64,000 nt of DNA from Bacteroidota bacterium (lineage in GTDB: Bacteria > Bacteroidota > Bacteroidia > AKYH767-A > OLB10). The notes beneath the pieces were generated by a model. The model saw nothing but the letters and a program-made list of their open reading frames with translations, was not told the origin of the DNA and made no database searches. A program made the position numbers and the translations under genes. This document shows, one piece after another, positions 28,849-38,466 of this stretch (position 1 is the first letter of the stretch; every line of letters starts with the position of its first letter). The stretch lies in the NCBI GenBank assembly GCA_019136655.1, contig JAGVTU010000024.1, forward strand, positions 323,553-387,552, given 5' to 3'.

Positions 28849-30189
28849 TTAAAGCAGATTTCCTGCAAGATTGGCCAACTCACTGCGCTCACCTTTTTCG
28901 AGAGTAATATGAGCATACAGATGTGAATTTTTCATCTTGTCAATAATGTTTGACAAACCATTACTGTGTGCATCAAGATATGGTGTGTCAATCTGAAAAA
29001 TATCTCCTGTAAAAATTATTTTAGTTCCTTCGCCTGCACGTGTGATGATTGTTTTTACTTCGTGAGGAGTAAGATTCTGTGCTTCGTCAATGATGAAACA
29101 GATATTACTCAAACTGCGACCACGTATATAAGCAAGTGGTGTGATGTGCAGTTTTTCGTTATCAACCATATCTGTTATTTTCTGATATTCTTTATCTGTT
29201 TCGCGATACTGACTTTGTATGTACTTCAGATTATCCCACAATGGTTCCATGTAAGGATTGATTTTCGATTTGATATCTCCGGGGAGATAGCCAATATCTT
29301 TATTACTCAACGGAACAATTGGCCGTGCAAGATAAATCTGTCTGTAATTCATTTTTTGCTGCATGGCCGAAGCGAGTGCTATCAGTGTTTTTCCTGTTCC
29401 TGCCACTCCCTGCACTGTTACCAGCAACACATTCGGATTCATCACTGCATGCATGGCAAAAGCCTGCTCGGCATTGCGTGGTTTAATTCCGTAAGCTGAT
29501 TCTTTTTGTATGCGTTCAATACGGTCAGTTGTTGAATTATAGAAGGCAAGTGCTGATGAAGACTCTGCTTTGCTTCTTAAAATAAAATAATGATTGGCAA
29601 CGGGCCTGCTTCGTACCAAATCTTTGTAGTTGCAATAACCATTTTGATAAAGTGAATCAATTACTTTTTTAGGAACATTATTCAGTTCTGTCTTTCCTGT
29701 ATAAAGGCCATCAATATCTTTAATCTTTCCGGTCATGTAATCTTCCGACTGTAAACCGAGAGATTTCGCTTTGAGCCGGAGATTAATATCCTTTGAAACA
29801 AGCACAATGTTTTTCTCATTGGTCTCGTGCTTCAATGCAAGAGCAGCATTGATGATGTTATGGTCGGCCTTTCGTTCGCCAAATACTTTATTGGCATCAA
29901 TTCCATTTCCTGTTTCATTCATCAATACTCTGAACTTTCCTTTGGTAGGTCCATTGAGAGGAATCCAGTCGCCAAGCGAAACGCCCTGTGACATTCTGTC
30001 GAGCTCACGAATAAATTCGCGGGCTTCGAAATTGATAACATCGTTTCCTTTTTTAAACCGGTCTATCTCTTCGAGTACTGTAATTGGAATAGCAACGTTG
30101 TGTTCTTTGAAATTTGCAATTGCGTTGTGATCGAAAAGGATGCAAGAGGTATCGAGTACGAATACTTTGCGTTCTTGTTTTTTTGCCAT
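28849..30189 (-). CDS. PhoH-family protein: PIN domain fused to ATPase (YlaK-like)
   Basis: A cytoplasmic fusion of 446 aa. The N-terminal PIN domain (about 8-150) carries VLDTSCILFD, a mid-domain Asp/Glu cluster and KADHNIINAAL, KDINLRLKA, the acidic residues that coordinate metal in PIN ribonucleases. The C-terminal PhoH domain (about 235-446) has Walker A GVAGTGKT, Walker B CFIIDEAQNL and sensor-like FTGDIFQID. Family members of this kind couple RNA unwinding to cleavage in some bacteria, but the biological role is not well settled. The gene is separated by a clear terminator from the wall operon upstream, and no dedicated antitoxin gene is adjacent, which argues against a PIN toxin. Family assignment is firm. 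Confidence 0.93.
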   Translation of the reverse strand: MAKKQERKVFVLDTSCILFDHNAIANFKEHNVAIPITVLEEIDRFKKGNDVINFEAREFIRELDRMSQGVSLGDWIPLNGPTKGKFRVLMNETGNGIDANKVFGERKADHNIINAALALKHETNEKNIVLVSKDINLRLKAKSLGLQSEDYMTGKIKDIDGLYTGKTELNNVPKKVIDSLYQNGYCNYKDLVRSRPVANHYFILRSKAESSSALAFYNSTTDRIERIQKESAYGIKPRNAEQAFAMHAVMNPNVLLVTVQGVAGTGKTLIALASAMQQKMNYRQIYLARPIVPLSNKDIGYLPGDIKSKINPYMEPLWDNLKYIQSQYRETDKEYQKITDMVDNEKLHITPLAYIRGRSLSNICFIIDEAQNLTPHEVKTIITRAGEGTKIIFTGDIFQIDTPYLDAHSNGLSNIIDKMKNSHLYAHITLEKGERSELANLAGNLL

Positions 30190-30393
30190 GCTCTCTATTT
30201 TGGTTTTACTCCTTAAAAATATGCAGGCATTGTAGCATCCTCACCACAGTGCACTTAGTTTAATACACATGACTATGTTAATAAGGGTGAAACTATCATT
30301 AACATGAAATTGAGAAAGTGCTTATGTCAAAATTTTACCCAAATGCATGTGCAAAAGATTAATGAATCCATACAGCATCAGTAGTATAGAATT

Positions 30394-30431
30394 AAAAAAA
30401 CAAGAGGCGGCAATGAACACATTGCCGCCTC
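30394..30431 (-). terminator. Intrinsic terminator of the wall operon
   Basis: A perfect 12-bp stem (30404-30415 with 30420-30431, GAGGCGGCAATG) has a four-base loop and is followed on the minus strand by TTGTTTTTTTAAT. It lies 22 bases after the phosphohexomutase stop codon. Confidence 0.93.
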
Positions 30432-30452
30432 GTACTTCAATATATCAAACGA

Positions 30453-31871
30453 TTAACTCTTCAACAGTGTGTTTTCACATGCTTTCAGAATATCAAAAGC
30501 TTTCTCTCTGCTGCTCGACTCGGCATAAGTACGCAACACAGGTTCTGTGCCGCTGGCACGAATCATCAGCCACTCTTTATTGGTGTCGTCAAAATAATAT
30601 TTAAATCCATCCAGGTCTTCAATACGCTTTACTTTGTAGTCACCAAACTGTGTGTATTTATTTCCGAGACAATTCTGTAAAATTTTTTGTTTCACTTCTT
30701 CTTTGATGTGAAGGTCGCTGCGCTCGAAAGAAAACTTACCTGTGATTTCATACACCTCCTGAATCAATTCATTGAGTGACTTTCCTGATTTTGCCATAAA
30801 CTCCCACAACACAAGCCCCATCCATATACCATCTCTTTCGGGGATATGTCCTTTAATGGCAATACCTCCTGACTCTTCACCTCCAAGCAGCACATCTTCT
30901 TTTATCATTATTTCGCAGATGTATTTGAATCCGATTTTTACAACATCAAGATCTAAACCATAATGCTTGCAAAGCGTCTGCACTTTTGGTGTGGTTGAGA
31001 AAGCAGTACACACTTTCCCTTTCAAGCCTTTGTATTTATAGAGATAATGAATAAGTAACAGAATAATGTGATGTGAGTCCACAAAATTTCCTTTGTCATC
31101 ATACAAACCAATACGGTCAGCATCACCATCAGTCACCAGACCACAGTCAATATCACCACGTGACTTAATCAGCTTTGAAAACTCCTGAAGATTTTTATCA
31201 ATCGGTTCAGGTGCCTGACCCATAAAACCGGGGTTGTGTTCACAATGCAACATGGTGATTTCAGGGAACAGTTTTTTCATCACATTTTGTCCTGCACCAT
31301 ACATAGCATCATAAGCCCACTTGCGTCCGCAATTTTTTATTGCCTGCAAATCGAAGTTTGCTTTTACATGGTCAATATACATAGTTTCAAGGTCAACAAC
31401 TGAAAGCATTCCATTTGCTTTAAAATCTTCCAGTGAAATTTTATTCACATCAATAGTTGACTGATCTTTGATGATGGCTTCAATCTCTGATACCTGTGCC
31501 GGTAACAGTGGACCACCATATGATCCTTTAAGCTTAAATCCATTATATCCCGGAGGATTATGACTTGCAGTAATGATGATTCCGATATCAGCTTTCTCAC
31601 GCAGCGTGCCCAGTGATACCATTGGCGTGGAAACAAATCCCTCTGCAAGTTTCACTTTTACGCCTTTGCTGCACATGACTCCTGCTGTAGTTTCAGCAAA
31701 TAATTTCCCTGCAAAACGGCAGTCGTGACCAATTACCACACTTGCATTTTTATTTTTTGAAAGTAGCCATTCTGCTGTTGCTTCTGCCACACGTGCAACA
31801 TTTTCTACAGTAAAATCCTGAGCAATGATTGCTCTCCATCCGTCAGTACCAAATTTAATTTTAATAGCCAT
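30453..31871 (-). CDS. Phosphoglucomutase/phosphomannomutase family enzyme
   Basis: Transfers phosphate between C1 and C6 of a hexose, supplying sugar phosphates for glycogen, nucleotide sugars or surface glycans; cytoplasmic. The 472-aa protein has all four signature loops: the phosphoserine loop TASHNPPGYNG, the metal loop DGDADRIGLYDD, the sugar loop GGEESGGIA, and the phosphate-binding RASGTEPVLRTYAE near the C-terminus. The closest relatives I would expect are the alpha-D-phosphohexomutases common in Bacteroidota; whether glucose or mannose is preferred cannot be read. Last gene of a four-gene minus-strand run (cytochrome-TPR, mltG, unknown, this gene) with an 18-bp gap to the unknown gene. 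Confidence 0.92.
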   Translation of the reverse strand: MAIKIKFGTDGWRAIIAQDFTVENVARVAEATAEWLLSKNKNASVVIGHDCRFAGKLFAETTAGVMCSKGVKVKLAEGFVSTPMVSLGTLREKADIGIIITASHNPPGYNGFKLKGSYGGPLLPAQVSEIEAIIKDQSTIDVNKISLEDFKANGMLSVVDLETMYIDHVKANFDLQAIKNCGRKWAYDAMYGAGQNVMKKLFPEITMLHCEHNPGFMGQAPEPIDKNLQEFSKLIKSRGDIDCGLVTDGDADRIGLYDDKGNFVDSHHIILLLIHYLYKYKGLKGKVCTAFSTTPKVQTLCKHYGLDLDVVKIGFKYICEIMIKEDVLLGGEESGGIAIKGHIPERDGIWMGLVLWEFMAKSGKSLNELIQEVYEITGKFSFERSDLHIKEEVKQKILQNCLGNKYTQFGDYKVKRIEDLDGFKYYFDDTNKEWLMIRASGTEPVLRTYAESSSREKAFDILKACENTLLKS

Positions 31872-31889
31872 AATTTTATTTGAAAAAGT

Positions 31890-32996
31890 TTAATAATATT
31901 TTACATACTCTGTTATCTGACTCCACTTATATGTTTGCAATGCTTTTTGATAAGTATAAGCATCACGCAAAGGAATTATTTGTGAGTTGATTTTAGTAAT
32001 CTGAAAATTGAATTTTTTATCTAATAACATCAGCACAAATTTTTGCCCTTCCTGTTCAATATCCATCAAAGTTAGTTCACTAATGGTTAACACGTTCAAA
32101 GCACTGTCATTTACATAAAATTGTACTGTGCGGGGTTCATAGTGAATTTGACCGACACTCTTTTTCCACATCTCTGTAACTTCTATTGCTGTTACATATA
32201 ATTTCTGTTTTTCACTCACAAAATTCTGGAGTTTATCTCCGCCCAGATTGTAAAATTCTTCTTTGTTTTTCGTCAGATAATCTTCCACCATTTTAATCAG
32301 TCGCGATGAATTGGCAGAGAATAAAGTGTCATCTGTAGGTTTTGTGTCCACACGATAAACAATCAGTTTTGCTTTTTCATCGCCCATTACTGATGCAGGG
32401 CTGCTGAAATTTCGTCTTCCTTTAAACGAATGAATAACTGCCTGAGATTCTGATACACTTTGCACAATTTTATAATTAAACTGCACAAGATTAAATGCAA
32501 ACTTTTTTGACTCAAGATAATACCCAACTGTTTCTCCATAATTCCCGTTGGCATTAACAGCCATTTCTGCTTTATTCAGATAGGAAGAAAGATCATTAAA
32601 ATCAACATATCCATAAGCCACCTCCTGTCCTCTGCTATCTTTATTTGAAAAAGTAATTCCAATTGTTTTCGTTTGCACATCTTTCTTCGTCAGAGTCCAT
32701 TTCTCGTAAATAAATATCACTTCCTGATTTTTAAAACTTGTGGATGATGAGCGTTCAATCTCCTGAAGTGATGAAGCCGTAATTTGAATATCTTTAGAAG
32801 GCGAATCCCATAACTTAACTTTATCGCTAAGTATTAAATCGTATGTCACAGAAGATAATTGCTGAACAATATTGTATCCAAGCGTATCCGGTTGTTCACT
32901 GCTGCTTACCCTCAGCAATGCCGGCACTTCCTCGGCAACAGAAATGGTGCGGGCAAATAAAATGAAACTTATTATCAATAGTGGTCTGAAGGTCAT
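31890..32996 (-). CDS. Unknown exported protein between mltG and phosphohexomutase
   Basis: I do not recognise this 368-aa protein. It has a signal peptide (about 1-21, LLIISFILFARTISVAEE) and no further hydrophobic segment, so it should be periplasmic or surface-exposed. The body is mixed alpha/beta and charged, with ASSLQEIERSSSTSF, VAYGYVDFNDLSSYL and YEPRTVQFYVNDSALNVL as its more distinctive stretches. No cysteine-pair, lipobox or catalytic motif is seen. It follows mltG by 38 bp and precedes the phosphohexomutase by 18 bp, so it is probably in their operon; a role in the cell wall is inferred only from this context. Confidence 0.65.
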   Translation of the reverse strand: MTFRPLLIISFILFARTISVAEEVPALLRVSSSEQPDTLGYNIVQQLSSVTYDLILSDKVKLWDSPSKDIQITASSLQEIERSSSTSFKNQEVIFIYEKWTLTKKDVQTKTIGITFSNKDSRGQEVAYGYVDFNDLSSYLNKAEMAVNANGNYGETVGYYLESKKFAFNLVQFNYKIVQSVSESQAVIHSFKGRRNFSSPASVMGDEKAKLIVYRVDTKPTDDTLFSANSSRLIKMVEDYLTKNKEEFYNLGGDKLQNFVSEKQKLYVTAIEVTEMWKKSVGQIHYEPRTVQFYVNDSALNVLTISELTLMDIEQEGQKFVLMLLDKKFNFQITKINSQIIPLRDAYTYQKALQTYKWSQITEYVKYY

Positions 32997-33034
32997 ATCA
33001 AAATCTTACGGTAAAAATAAGGTTTTACGGTTAA

Positions 33035-34063
33035 TCATCGTCTGATGTTACGTCTGTTAAGTTCAGCCTGATAACGCCTTGCATTCAGCATATGTGTTTT
33101 CAAATCTGATGCAAAGGAGTGATATCCGCTTAAATCTTCACGTGCACAAAAATACATGTAATCGTGTGAAGAAAAATTTAAAACAGCCTCAAGACTGGAA
33201 ATTTCAGGCAGACAGATAGGCCCGGGAGGCAATCCAAAATATTTGTATGTGTTATAGGGTGAGTCAATCTCTTTATACTCATTCAACACTCTTTTAATGC
33301 TGAAATCATTCATGGCATAGATAAGTGTCGGATCTGCTTCCAGTTTCCAGTTTTTTCTGAGACGATTCATATATACTCCTGCAATGGTATTTTTCTCGCT
33401 GTTGCGACTGGTTTCTGACTGCACAATGGATGCCAGCACACTCACCTGTATTGGGGTAAGCCCAACATCTTTTGCCTTCTGCAATCTGGTTTTATTCCAA
33501 AAATTCTCATACTCAGCATCCATCTTTTTAAAAAACTTTTCTGCCGACATATTCCAATAGACTTCATACGTATTCGGAATAAACATGCATAAAATATTCT
33601 CTGTATTAAATCCTAAAGGTGAGACCACAGCACTGTCATTTAGCAGTTGAAGTAATTGCAAGCTGTCAACCTCCAATTGTCTGCTAATTTTTCCAGCAAG
33701 GTCAGATTTTGTTCTGATGTTGTTAAATATAAGTTTCACAGGCACCTGCTTACCCGACCGCAGTAACTGGACCAGTTCGCGGTTGTTCATCCCATCTCTG
33801 AGCTGATACTTTCCGGGCTTTATCTTTTCAGGGTATCCCATTCTTTCAGCAACCCATTTAAATGATGCTGCGTTTTGTAATCTCTCTGATGCCTGTAAAC
33901 TATCAACCACCTGACTGAACGTACTTCCTGTTGGCAGATAAACAAATTCATTCTCATTGGTAATACTTACGTTGGGTGCCAGAATCTGCCTGTATAAATA
34001 ATAGGCTACTCCTGCACCTGCAAGAATTAAAATAAAAAATATGGTCAATAATATTTTCTTCAC
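33035..34063 (-). CDS. mltG: Endolytic murein transglycosylase MltG
   Basis: An inner-membrane enzyme that cleaves nascent glycan strands and helps set their length. The 342-aa protein has one N-terminal membrane anchor (about 4-25), a LysM-like region (about 40-105, PTGSTFSQVVDSL) and the YceG-like catalytic domain. The catalytic region reads LASIVQSETSRNSEKNTIAGVYMNRLRKNWKLEADPTLIY; the conserved second glutamate is Glu217, while the first residue of the usual E-x-E motif is Gln215. SPYNTYKYFGLPPGPICLPEISSLEA is a further strong family signature. The gene lies 7 bp after the seven-heme cytochrome gene. Confidence 0.94.
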   Translation of the reverse strand: MKKILLTIFFILILAGAGVAYYLYRQILAPNVSITNENEFVYLPTGSTFSQVVDSLQASERLQNAASFKWVAERMGYPEKIKPGKYQLRDGMNNRELVQLLRSGKQVPVKLIFNNIRTKSDLAGKISRQLEVDSLQLLQLLNDSAVVSPLGFNTENILCMFIPNTYEVYWNMSAEKFFKKMDAEYENFWNKTRLQKAKDVGLTPIQVSVLASIVQSETSRNSEKNTIAGVYMNRLRKNWKLEADPTLIYAMNDFSIKRVLNEYKEIDSPYNTYKYFGLPPGPICLPEISSLEAVLNFSSHDYMYFCAREDLSGYHSFASDLKTHMLNARRYQAELNRRNIRR

Positions 34064-34070
34064 TATGCAA

Positions 34071-36092
34071 TTATTTCAGTTGTTGAATGAGTTGTTTTGC
34101 CTGTTGATTGGTTGCATCAAGTTTAACAACTTTTTGCAAAACGTCAACAGCCTCCTTTTTCTTATTTTGATAAATAAATAATCCCGCCATGTTCATAAGT
34201 GCCGGTTGGTAATCAGGGTCAAGTTGCAGTGCCTTGTTATAATAATTCAGAGCGGTTTTGTCATCATGGTAAGCAGAGAGATATATAAAACCAAGATTGG
34301 TTAATGCTGACACATGACGCGGATATTCTTTCAGAATTTTTTCAAAATAATATTTGGCTTCCTTAATATTTCCCGTAGTACTGAGTGCAACAGCGTATTT
34401 ATTTAACACATCCAGATGATAAGGTGCCAGTTGTGCTGCATGCTGATAGAATTTTAATGCTTCGTCCCATTGGTTTAATCCCTGCAAAGCAGCACCAGCG
34501 CGATAGCAAGTCCATGCATCGTCATTGGAATAACTTTGTTTATTGAACCGCTCTGTTAAACCGGGATTTTCTGAGACCAACTCTGATATCTTATTGTATT
34601 CATTCTTCAGAAACCATACCTGTATCAACTCAGCTGCATATTCTGATCGCTGTTGCCGTGTTGCATGAGGTATGTAATTCAATGCCGAATCAAGTACAGA
34701 CTTGTCGTAATCGAATTTTTCAAAATACTGAATAAACGCTCTTCCTTTTGTTAATGCATCTGCAGAAGGGTTGTTGATACAAGCTATTCCTTTAAATACT
34801 TTTTCACTTTGTTTAAGTTCGTGTTGCGGAATACTAATTTTATGATCGTGCACACTCACATGAGGGATATCCGTTGTACCTGAATAAGGCATATGACAAC
34901 TCACGCAGTTATCTCCTGACTTTTCACGAACTTCAATTTTTTCAGTACACAATGTGTTGGGCTCATGGTGGCAGTTACTGCAAACTTTATTAAAATGTTC
35001 ATCATTTGTAAACTTTACGCTTACATGCGGATTATGACAGGTGACGCATGTTAATCCTTTGCTGTAGGGTTTTAGCAATTTATCAAATCCCTTTTGTTGT
35101 TCTATTTGTCTGGATGTTTCAATAAAGCAGCGGCTTTGTTTTAAACGTTCAACATGCGATGCCATAATATGTTCGCTGCTGCGTCCTTCATAAACAGGTG
35201 TAAACACATTCATCACATCACTGAGTTTCATGCCGGGTTTAAAATCATAAAACGATTTCCCCTTGTTGAGCACTGCATTTCCCTGAAGATGACAACGCTG
35301 ACAAACATCCAGCTGAAGATTGATAGAAAGTTTTGCAGGATTCACTATTGAATAATCAATTGCTGTAGCAGTATCTACTAATAATCCTGTCATTTTCTGT
35401 TGCACATGATATTCGCCCGGGCCATGGCAGCGTTCGCATCCAATGCCCGTTTCCACTTTGTTGAACTTACTCTCCGACCCTAACACAAAATCAGGATAAC
35501 TGTTGTGACACGACATACATTCCAATCCAATAATTCTGCTGAATCTGGTATTATGTCCATCTTCAAAACCGGGAGGCAGATGCCACTCTCCTTTTTGGGT
35601 ATAAAAAGTTGCAGGCGCCTGATTCAAATAACCATTGGTACTGATGATATGCGAATTGGTATGCTGGCCGGAGCCAATAATGTAATTGATAGTTACATCC
35701 TGACGGTAAACAGTATCTTTCCCCTGTAAACGATATTCAAGCAAATGCAATGAATCGCCTTGCCAGTAAGGATGATAATAAAAGTTTCTGTATTTGTCGT
35801 AGATAACAGCATGCGTAAAGTTGGCTGATGATTTATTATGCGAGGCTACATCAAACGACAATCCCATACCCGTATGCATGAACGAATCGTAAATATCGGC
35901 ATGGCAACTTCTGCAGGTTTCTTGACCAACATATTTCACAGTATCATTCAGGCTGGCATAGGTGTTTAACAGCGGTAAGGCAGGTTTTTTTTCAGTTGTA
36001 CAGTAGTTCAGTCCAAGTACTGCAATTATTACCATACACAAGACCATCAGTTTTTGCTTCGTCCTTCCAAACCATCTGTTAACACTGTTCAT
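34071..36092 (-). CDS. Seven-heme c-type cytochrome with C-terminal TPR domain
   Basis: A predicted exported electron-transfer or heme-based protein of 673 aa. The N-terminus has a membrane anchor or signal segment (about 14-30). A cysteine at 31 (LNYC) could be a non-canonical lipobox. Seven CxxCH heme-attachment motifs follow: CRSCH (60-64), CMSCH, CERCH, CQRCH, CVTCH, CSNCH and CVSCH. Several extra histidines (for example GLSFDVASH, YHPYW, SHIIS) could be distal ligands. From about 480 onward the sequence becomes TPR (WDEALKFYQHAAQLAPYH, GNIKEAKYYFEKILKEYP, DKTALNYYNKALQLDPDY). This architecture recalls the cytochrome c-554/NrfB-like and TPR multiheme proteins of Bacteroidota and Planctomycetota. 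It begins the apparent operon with mltG; its electron partner is unknown. Confidence 0.87.
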   Translation of the reverse strand: MNSVNRWFGRTKQKLMVLCMVIIAVLGLNYCTTEKKPALPLLNTYASLNDTVKYVGQETCRSCHADIYDSFMHTGMGLSFDVASHNKSSANFTHAVIYDKYRNFYYHPYWQGDSLHLLEYRLQGKDTVYRQDVTINYIIGSGQHTNSHIISTNGYLNQAPATFYTQKGEWHLPPGFEDGHNTRFSRIIGLECMSCHNSYPDFVLGSESKFNKVETGIGCERCHGPGEYHVQQKMTGLLVDTATAIDYSIVNPAKLSINLQLDVCQRCHLQGNAVLNKGKSFYDFKPGMKLSDVMNVFTPVYEGRSSEHIMASHVERLKQSRCFIETSRQIEQQKGFDKLLKPYSKGLTCVTCHNPHVSVKFTNDEHFNKVCSNCHHEPNTLCTEKIEVREKSGDNCVSCHMPYSGTTDIPHVSVHDHKISIPQHELKQSEKVFKGIACINNPSADALTKGRAFIQYFEKFDYDKSVLDSALNYIPHATRQQRSEYAAELIQVWFLKNEYNKISELVSENPGLTERFNKQSYSNDDAWTCYRAGAALQGLNQWDEALKFYQHAAQLAPYHLDVLNKYAVALSTTGNIKEAKYYFEKILKEYPRHVSALTNLGFIYLSAYHDDKTALNYYNKALQLDPDYQPALMNMAGLFIYQNKKKEAVDVLQKVVKLDATNQQAKQLIQQLK

Positions 36093-36235
36093 ACAGGCAG
36101 CTAAATTCTCCTAAACTGTGCACATTTCAAAATAGCAGTTTGGTAAACGGTCATTTAAACTTAAGACCTGCTATTCCCTTCCTTAATTTTTTATAAAACA
36201 GCAGTGAAATCATCATTTCAAGAGCCTAAAAAACC

Positions 36236-36243
36236 TATTTTTG
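36236..36243 (+). promoter_or_regulatory. Putative -7 box for lepA
   Basis: TATTTTTG, an exact TAnnTTTG match, lies only 7 bases before the ATG at 36251. Transcription would begin at or very near the start codon, so the mRNA may have little or no leader. No clear -33 TTTG is present. Confidence 0.5.
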
Positions 36244-36250
36244 CAGCCCA

Positions 36251-38038
36251 ATGGAAAATATCAGAAATTTTTGCATCATCGCCCATATTGATCATGGCAA
36301 GAGTACCCTTGCCGATCGCCTTTTGGAATATACCAATACACTGACCAAGCAACAAATGCAGGCTCAGGTGCTTGACGATATGGACCTTGAACGCGAAAGA
36401 GGTATTACCATTAAGAGTCACGCCATTCAGATGGATTATACCCTAGATGGGAAAAAATATGTCTTAAATCTGATAGACACTCCCGGCCACGTTGATTTTT
36501 CGTATGAAGTTTCGCGCAGTATTGCTGCATGTGAAGGTGCTCTGTTAATTGTAGATGCCGCTCAGGGAATTCAGGCGCAAACCATAAGCAATTTGTACCT
36601 GGCTTTGGAGCACGACCTGACAATAATTCCCGTTCTCAATAAAATTGACCTGCCAAGTGCCGAACCTGAGCTGGTAAAAGATCAGATTGTGGATTTATTG
36701 GGATGCAAGCGTGAGGAAATTATGGCGGCCAGTGGTAAAACAGGTATGGGTGTACATGAAATTCTGCAGGAAATTGTTCACCGTATTCCTTCTCCTAAAG
36801 GTAATCCAAAAGCTCCATTGAAAGCATTGATATTTGATTCTGTATTCAACTCTTTCAGAGGTATTATTGCCTATTTTAAAGTGATTGAAGGTGAAATCAA
36901 GAGTGGCGAGAATGTTAAGTTTGTGGCTACTGACAACGAATATATCGCTGAAGAAATAGGTATTCTCAAACTCGAAAAATTACCTCAGAAAACTATTGGA
37001 ACCGGTAATGTAGGATATATTATCACCGGAATAAAAAATGCCAAAGAAGTAAAAGTTGGTGACACCATTACCACCGTTGAAAATCCATGTGATGAAGCTA
37101 TTGCCGGTTTTGAAGATGTAAAACCAATGGTATTTGCCGGAATATATCCTGTAGATACTGAAGACTATGAAGAGCTTCGTTCGTCCATGGAAAAACTTCA
37201 GCTCAACGATGCTTCACTGGTGTTTGAACCTGAATCGTCTGCTGCACTTGGCTTTGGTTTCCGTTGCGGATTTCTGGGTATGCTTCATATGGAAATTATT
37301 CAGGAACGACTGGAACGTGAGTTCAACATGACGGTAATTACTACAGTTCCTAACGTATCGTACAAAGCTTTTCTTACCAATGGTGATCAGTACGAAATTC
37401 ACAACCCAAGTGATTTTCCTGACCCCAGCAAGATGGACCGTATTGAAGAGCCTTACATCAAAGCACAGATTATCACAAAGGCAGAATTTATCGGAGCTAT
37501 CATGACGCTGTGTATCAACAAGCGTGGTGTGATAACAGGTCAGAATTATCTTACTACCGATCGTGTTGAGCTGATGTTTGAAATGCCTCTTGCTGAGATT
37601 GTATTTGATTTCTACGACAAACTTAAATCCGTTTCAAAAGGTTATGCATCTTTCGATTATCATCCTATCGGATATAAGACCAGCGATCTTGTAAAACTTG
37701 ATATCAGGCTGAACGGAGAACCTGTTGATGCACTTTCTGCACTTATTCACCGCGATCATTCTTATACGTTTGGCAAAAAGATTTGTGAGAAATTAAAAGA
37801 GCTCATCACACGTCAGCAATTCGAAATTATTATTCAGGCAAGTATAGGAGCCAAAATAATTGCACGCGAAACCGTAAAAGCCATCAGAAAAGATGTTACT
37901 GCCAAATGTTATGGTGGTGATATTTCACGTAAACGAAAACTTTTGGAAAAGCAGAAAGAAGGTAAGAAACGTATGCGTCAGGTAGGTAGTGTAGAAATTC
38001 CTCAACAGGCATTTCTTGCAGTGCTCAAGTTGGATTAA
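36251..38038 (+). CDS. lepA: Elongation factor 4 (LepA), ribosome-associated GTPase
   Basis: A GTPase that acts on the ribosome during initiation and elongation. At 595 aa it is the usual length. G1 is AHIDHGKST (11-19); G2 lies in [10 protein letters not shown]3 is DTPGHVDF; G4 is NKIDLP. Domain IV-type sequence ([33 protein letters not shown]) and the LepA C-terminal domain ([27 protein letters not shown]) distinguish it from EF-G. It is a single-gene unit, divergent from the seven-heme cytochrome gene. Confidence 0.98.
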   Translation: MENIRNFCIIAHIDHGKSTLADRLLEYTNTLTKQQMQAQVLDDMDLERERGITIKSHAIQMDYTLDGKKYVLNLIDTPGHVDFSYEVSRSIAACEGALLIVDAAQGIQAQTISNLYLALEHDLTIIPVLNKIDLPSAEPELVKDQIVDLLGCKREEIMAASGKTGMGVHEILQEIVHRIPSPKGNPKAPLKALIFDSVFNSFRGIIAYFKVIEGEIKSGENVKFVATDNEYIAEEIGILKLEKLPQKTIGTGNVGYIITGIKNAKEVKVGDTITTVENPCDEAIAGFEDVKPMVFAGIYPVDTEDYEELRSSMEKLQLNDASLVFEPESSAALGFGFRCGFLGMLHMEIIQERLEREFNMTVITTVPNVSYKAFLTNGDQYEIHNPSDFPDPSKMDRIEEPYIKAQIITKAEFIGAIMTLCINKRGVITGQNYLTTDRVELMFEMPLAEIVFDFYDKLKSVSKGYASFDYHPIGYKTSDLVKLDIRLNGEPVDALSALIHRDHSYTFGKKICEKLKELITRQQFEIIIQASIGAKIIARETVKAIRKDVTAKCYGGDISRKRKLLEKQKEGKKRMRQVGSVEIPQQAFLAVLKLD

Positions 38039-38079
38039 AAAACTTGCGCGCTTAGCTTCTTATCAGCAAAAAAACACTT

Positions 38080-38436
38080 TTAAATTTTATTTTTTATCTC
38101 CTGCAAAAACTGTTTCAGGTTTTGCAACGACTCTTTAATCTTACCGGATGGGTTGGTTTCTTCAGTAACCACATTTCCTGATTTACGTTGTTCTTTCAAA
38201 TATTGTTTGGCGCCATTCAGAGTAAATCCTTTTTCTTTCACCAACTCATAAATAATGCGGAAGGATTCAATATCTTTTTGAGTGTAATGTCTGTCGCCCT
38301 TGGTATTTTTCTTAGGACTTAAGATAGTAAACTCTTTTTCCCAAAAACGCAACAATGAAGCATTCACCTGAAACATGGCTGCCACTTCTCCTATGCTGTA
38401 ATAGAGTTTCTCGATATGCAAATCGTCATCCTGCAT
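38080..38436 (-). CDS. MerR-family helix-turn-helix regulator
   Basis: A 118-aa DNA-binding protein. Residues about 10-80 form a MerR-type winged HTH (YYSIGEVAAMFQVNASLLRFWEKEF and KGDRHYTQKDIESFRIIYELVKEKG). The short C-terminal part is helical and carries no cysteine or ligand-binding domain, so it is unlikely to be a metal sensor. It begins 30 bp after the M23 peptidase stop codon and is likely in its operon. Small MerR proteins of this form accompany peptidase or envelope genes in many Bacteroidota; the target is unknown. It is convergent with lepA. Confidence 0.88.
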   Translation of the reverse strand: MQDDDLHIEKLYYSIGEVAAMFQVNASLLRFWEKEFTILSPKKNTKGDRHYTQKDIESFRIIYELVKEKGFTLNGAKQYLKEQRKSGNVVTEETNPSGKIKESLQNLKQFLQEIKNKI

Positions 38437-38466
38437 AATTTTCGATTTTCAGAGTTCCGTACAAAT

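Noticed and set aside
28849..30189. PIN-domain toxin of a toxin-antitoxin pair
   Set aside because: The PIN domain is fused to a PhoH ATPase and no small antitoxin gene lies next to it.
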